From contig NZ_JAOQJT010000008.1 in assembly GCF_025567285.1 (NCBI RefSeq), positions 1 through 64,000 of the forward strand: a stretch of 64,000 nt of DNA. The letters are read 5' to 3'. A program made the translations under genes and the position numbers. This stretch comes from Coprococcus aceti (GTDB taxonomy: Bacteria > Bacillota > Clostridia > Lachnospirales > Lachnospiraceae). This document shows positions 63,456 to 64,000 of the stretch, piece after piece. Position 1 is the first letter of the stretch. Each line of letters opens with the position of its first letter. Under the pieces are notes generated by a model. It searched no databases, was not told where the DNA came from, and worked only from the letters and a program-made list of their open reading frames with translations.

Positions 63456-64000
63456 ATGAAGGATATAGTATTATCTTGCGATAATCTGCTGAAGCAGTAT
63501 CCGGTGAAAAAGGGAATGTTCAACAAGGTTGTCGGACAGAAGAACATAGTCGACCATGTCTCGCTGGAGCTGGAAAAGGGCAAGACACTTGCAATCGTCG
63601 GAGAGTCGGGCTGTGGCAAGACGGTGCTGACGAGAGTCCTGCTGGGAATTGAGGACAAGACGGACGGAAGTATCGTATTTGAAGGAAAATCCGTGGACGA
63701 TATGACGCCCCAGGAAAAGAGCGATATGAAGGCAAAGATACAGATGATCTTTCAGGACACTCTGGGATCGCTGCATCCGAGAATGAGTATCCGTGAATCA
63801 CTTGAGGAGCCATTGATCCTGAATGGAGTGAAGGACAAGGAGGAGAGGGAGAAGATCATTCTGGACACACTTTCACAGGTTGGAATGGCACCGATGTTCC
63901 TTGACAGATATCCGCATCAGTTATCCGGTGGACAGAGACAGAGGATAATCATAGCGCGGTGTCTGGTCGTCACACCGAAGATCATATTTGCCGATGAGCC
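63456..64000 (+). CDS. Peptide ABC transporter ATPase, DppF-like (3' end outside window)
   Basis: 181 codons are present before the window ends. Walker A GESGCGKT, Q-loop MIFQDTLGSLHPRMS, a canonical signature LSGGQRQR and the start of Walker B KIIFADE are all intact, in contrast to DppD. GGGGTG precedes the ATG, four bases after the dppD stop. Confidence 0.93.
   Translation, partial: MKDIVLSCDNLLKQYPVKKGMFNKVVGQKNIVDHVSLELEKGKTLAIVGESGCGKTVLTRVLLGIEDKTDGSIVFEGKSVDDMTPQEKSDMKAKIQMIFQDTLGSLHPRMSIRESLEEPLILNGVKDKEEREKIILDTLSQVGMAPMFLDRYPHQLSGGQRQRIIIARCLVVTPKIIFADE

Overview
The window looks like a chromosomal stretch of an anaerobic, endospore-forming Firmicute of class Clostridia, most likely family Lachnospiraceae. 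This rests on the conserved run spoVT - hupA-like HU - rqcP/yabO - yabP - yabQ - divIC - spoIIE - tilS - hpt - ftsH, strong AGGAGG ribosome binding sites, and the abundance of c-di-GMP and hybrid-kinase genes. The family assignment is inference; no rRNA is present to test it. I see no tRNA, rRNA, CRISPR array or transposase gene. Nearly all genes are on the + strand; the exceptions are an AraC regulator at the left edge, one hybrid kinase, a TetR regulator and an XRE regulator.

Region 1 (1-14.8 kb) is a galactose-to-surface-glycan block. galK, galT and galE form the Leloir pathway and make UDP-galactose. They are followed by a glycan operon with its own promoter: two GT2 glycosyltransferases, a Wzm/Wzt-type ABC exporter, a GlfT2-like galactofuranosyltransferase, an unusual ferredoxin/FrhB/pyruvyltransferase fusion, and Glf (UDP-galactopyranose mutase). 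Together these suggest a galactofuranose-containing, possibly pyruvylated, exported polysaccharide. A 246-bp palindromic element with perfect 15-bp terminal inverted repeats sits between galK and galT.

Region 2 (14.8-29.4 kb) is signalling and surface modification. It has a 1265-residue sugar-sensor/GGDEF/EAL/beta-helix protein, an MBOAT plus DHHW (AlgI/AlgX-like) O-acetylation pair, proC, a cytoplasmic hybrid kinase, a REC-HD-GYP protein, an HPt protein and a membrane hybrid kinase. A decayed locus here fuses the start of a sugar-binding lipoprotein to the last piece of a receiver domain.

Region 3 (29.4-38.2 kb) is the housekeeping and sporulation cluster listed above. Region 4 (38.2-45.3 kb) holds a membrane-anchored lipase-like protein, a cytoplasmic GH13 amylase/neopullulanase, a three-domain RNA repair enzyme (kinase, phosphatase, Rnl1-like ligase) and a small metallophosphoesterase.

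Region 5 (45.3-51.0 kb) is a TetR-controlled MMPL transporter with a repeat-rich lipoprotein. Region 6 (51.0-57.3 kb) is a split fatty-acid synthesis cluster: acpP, then a palindromic element, fabD-fabG, then XRE, cupin and GH3 genes, then fabF. Region 7 (57.3 kb to the end) is a class III aminotransferase and a Dpp/Opp-type peptide ABC importer, preceded by a promoter and a leader terminator that looks like an attenuator. The last ATPase gene runs off the right edge.
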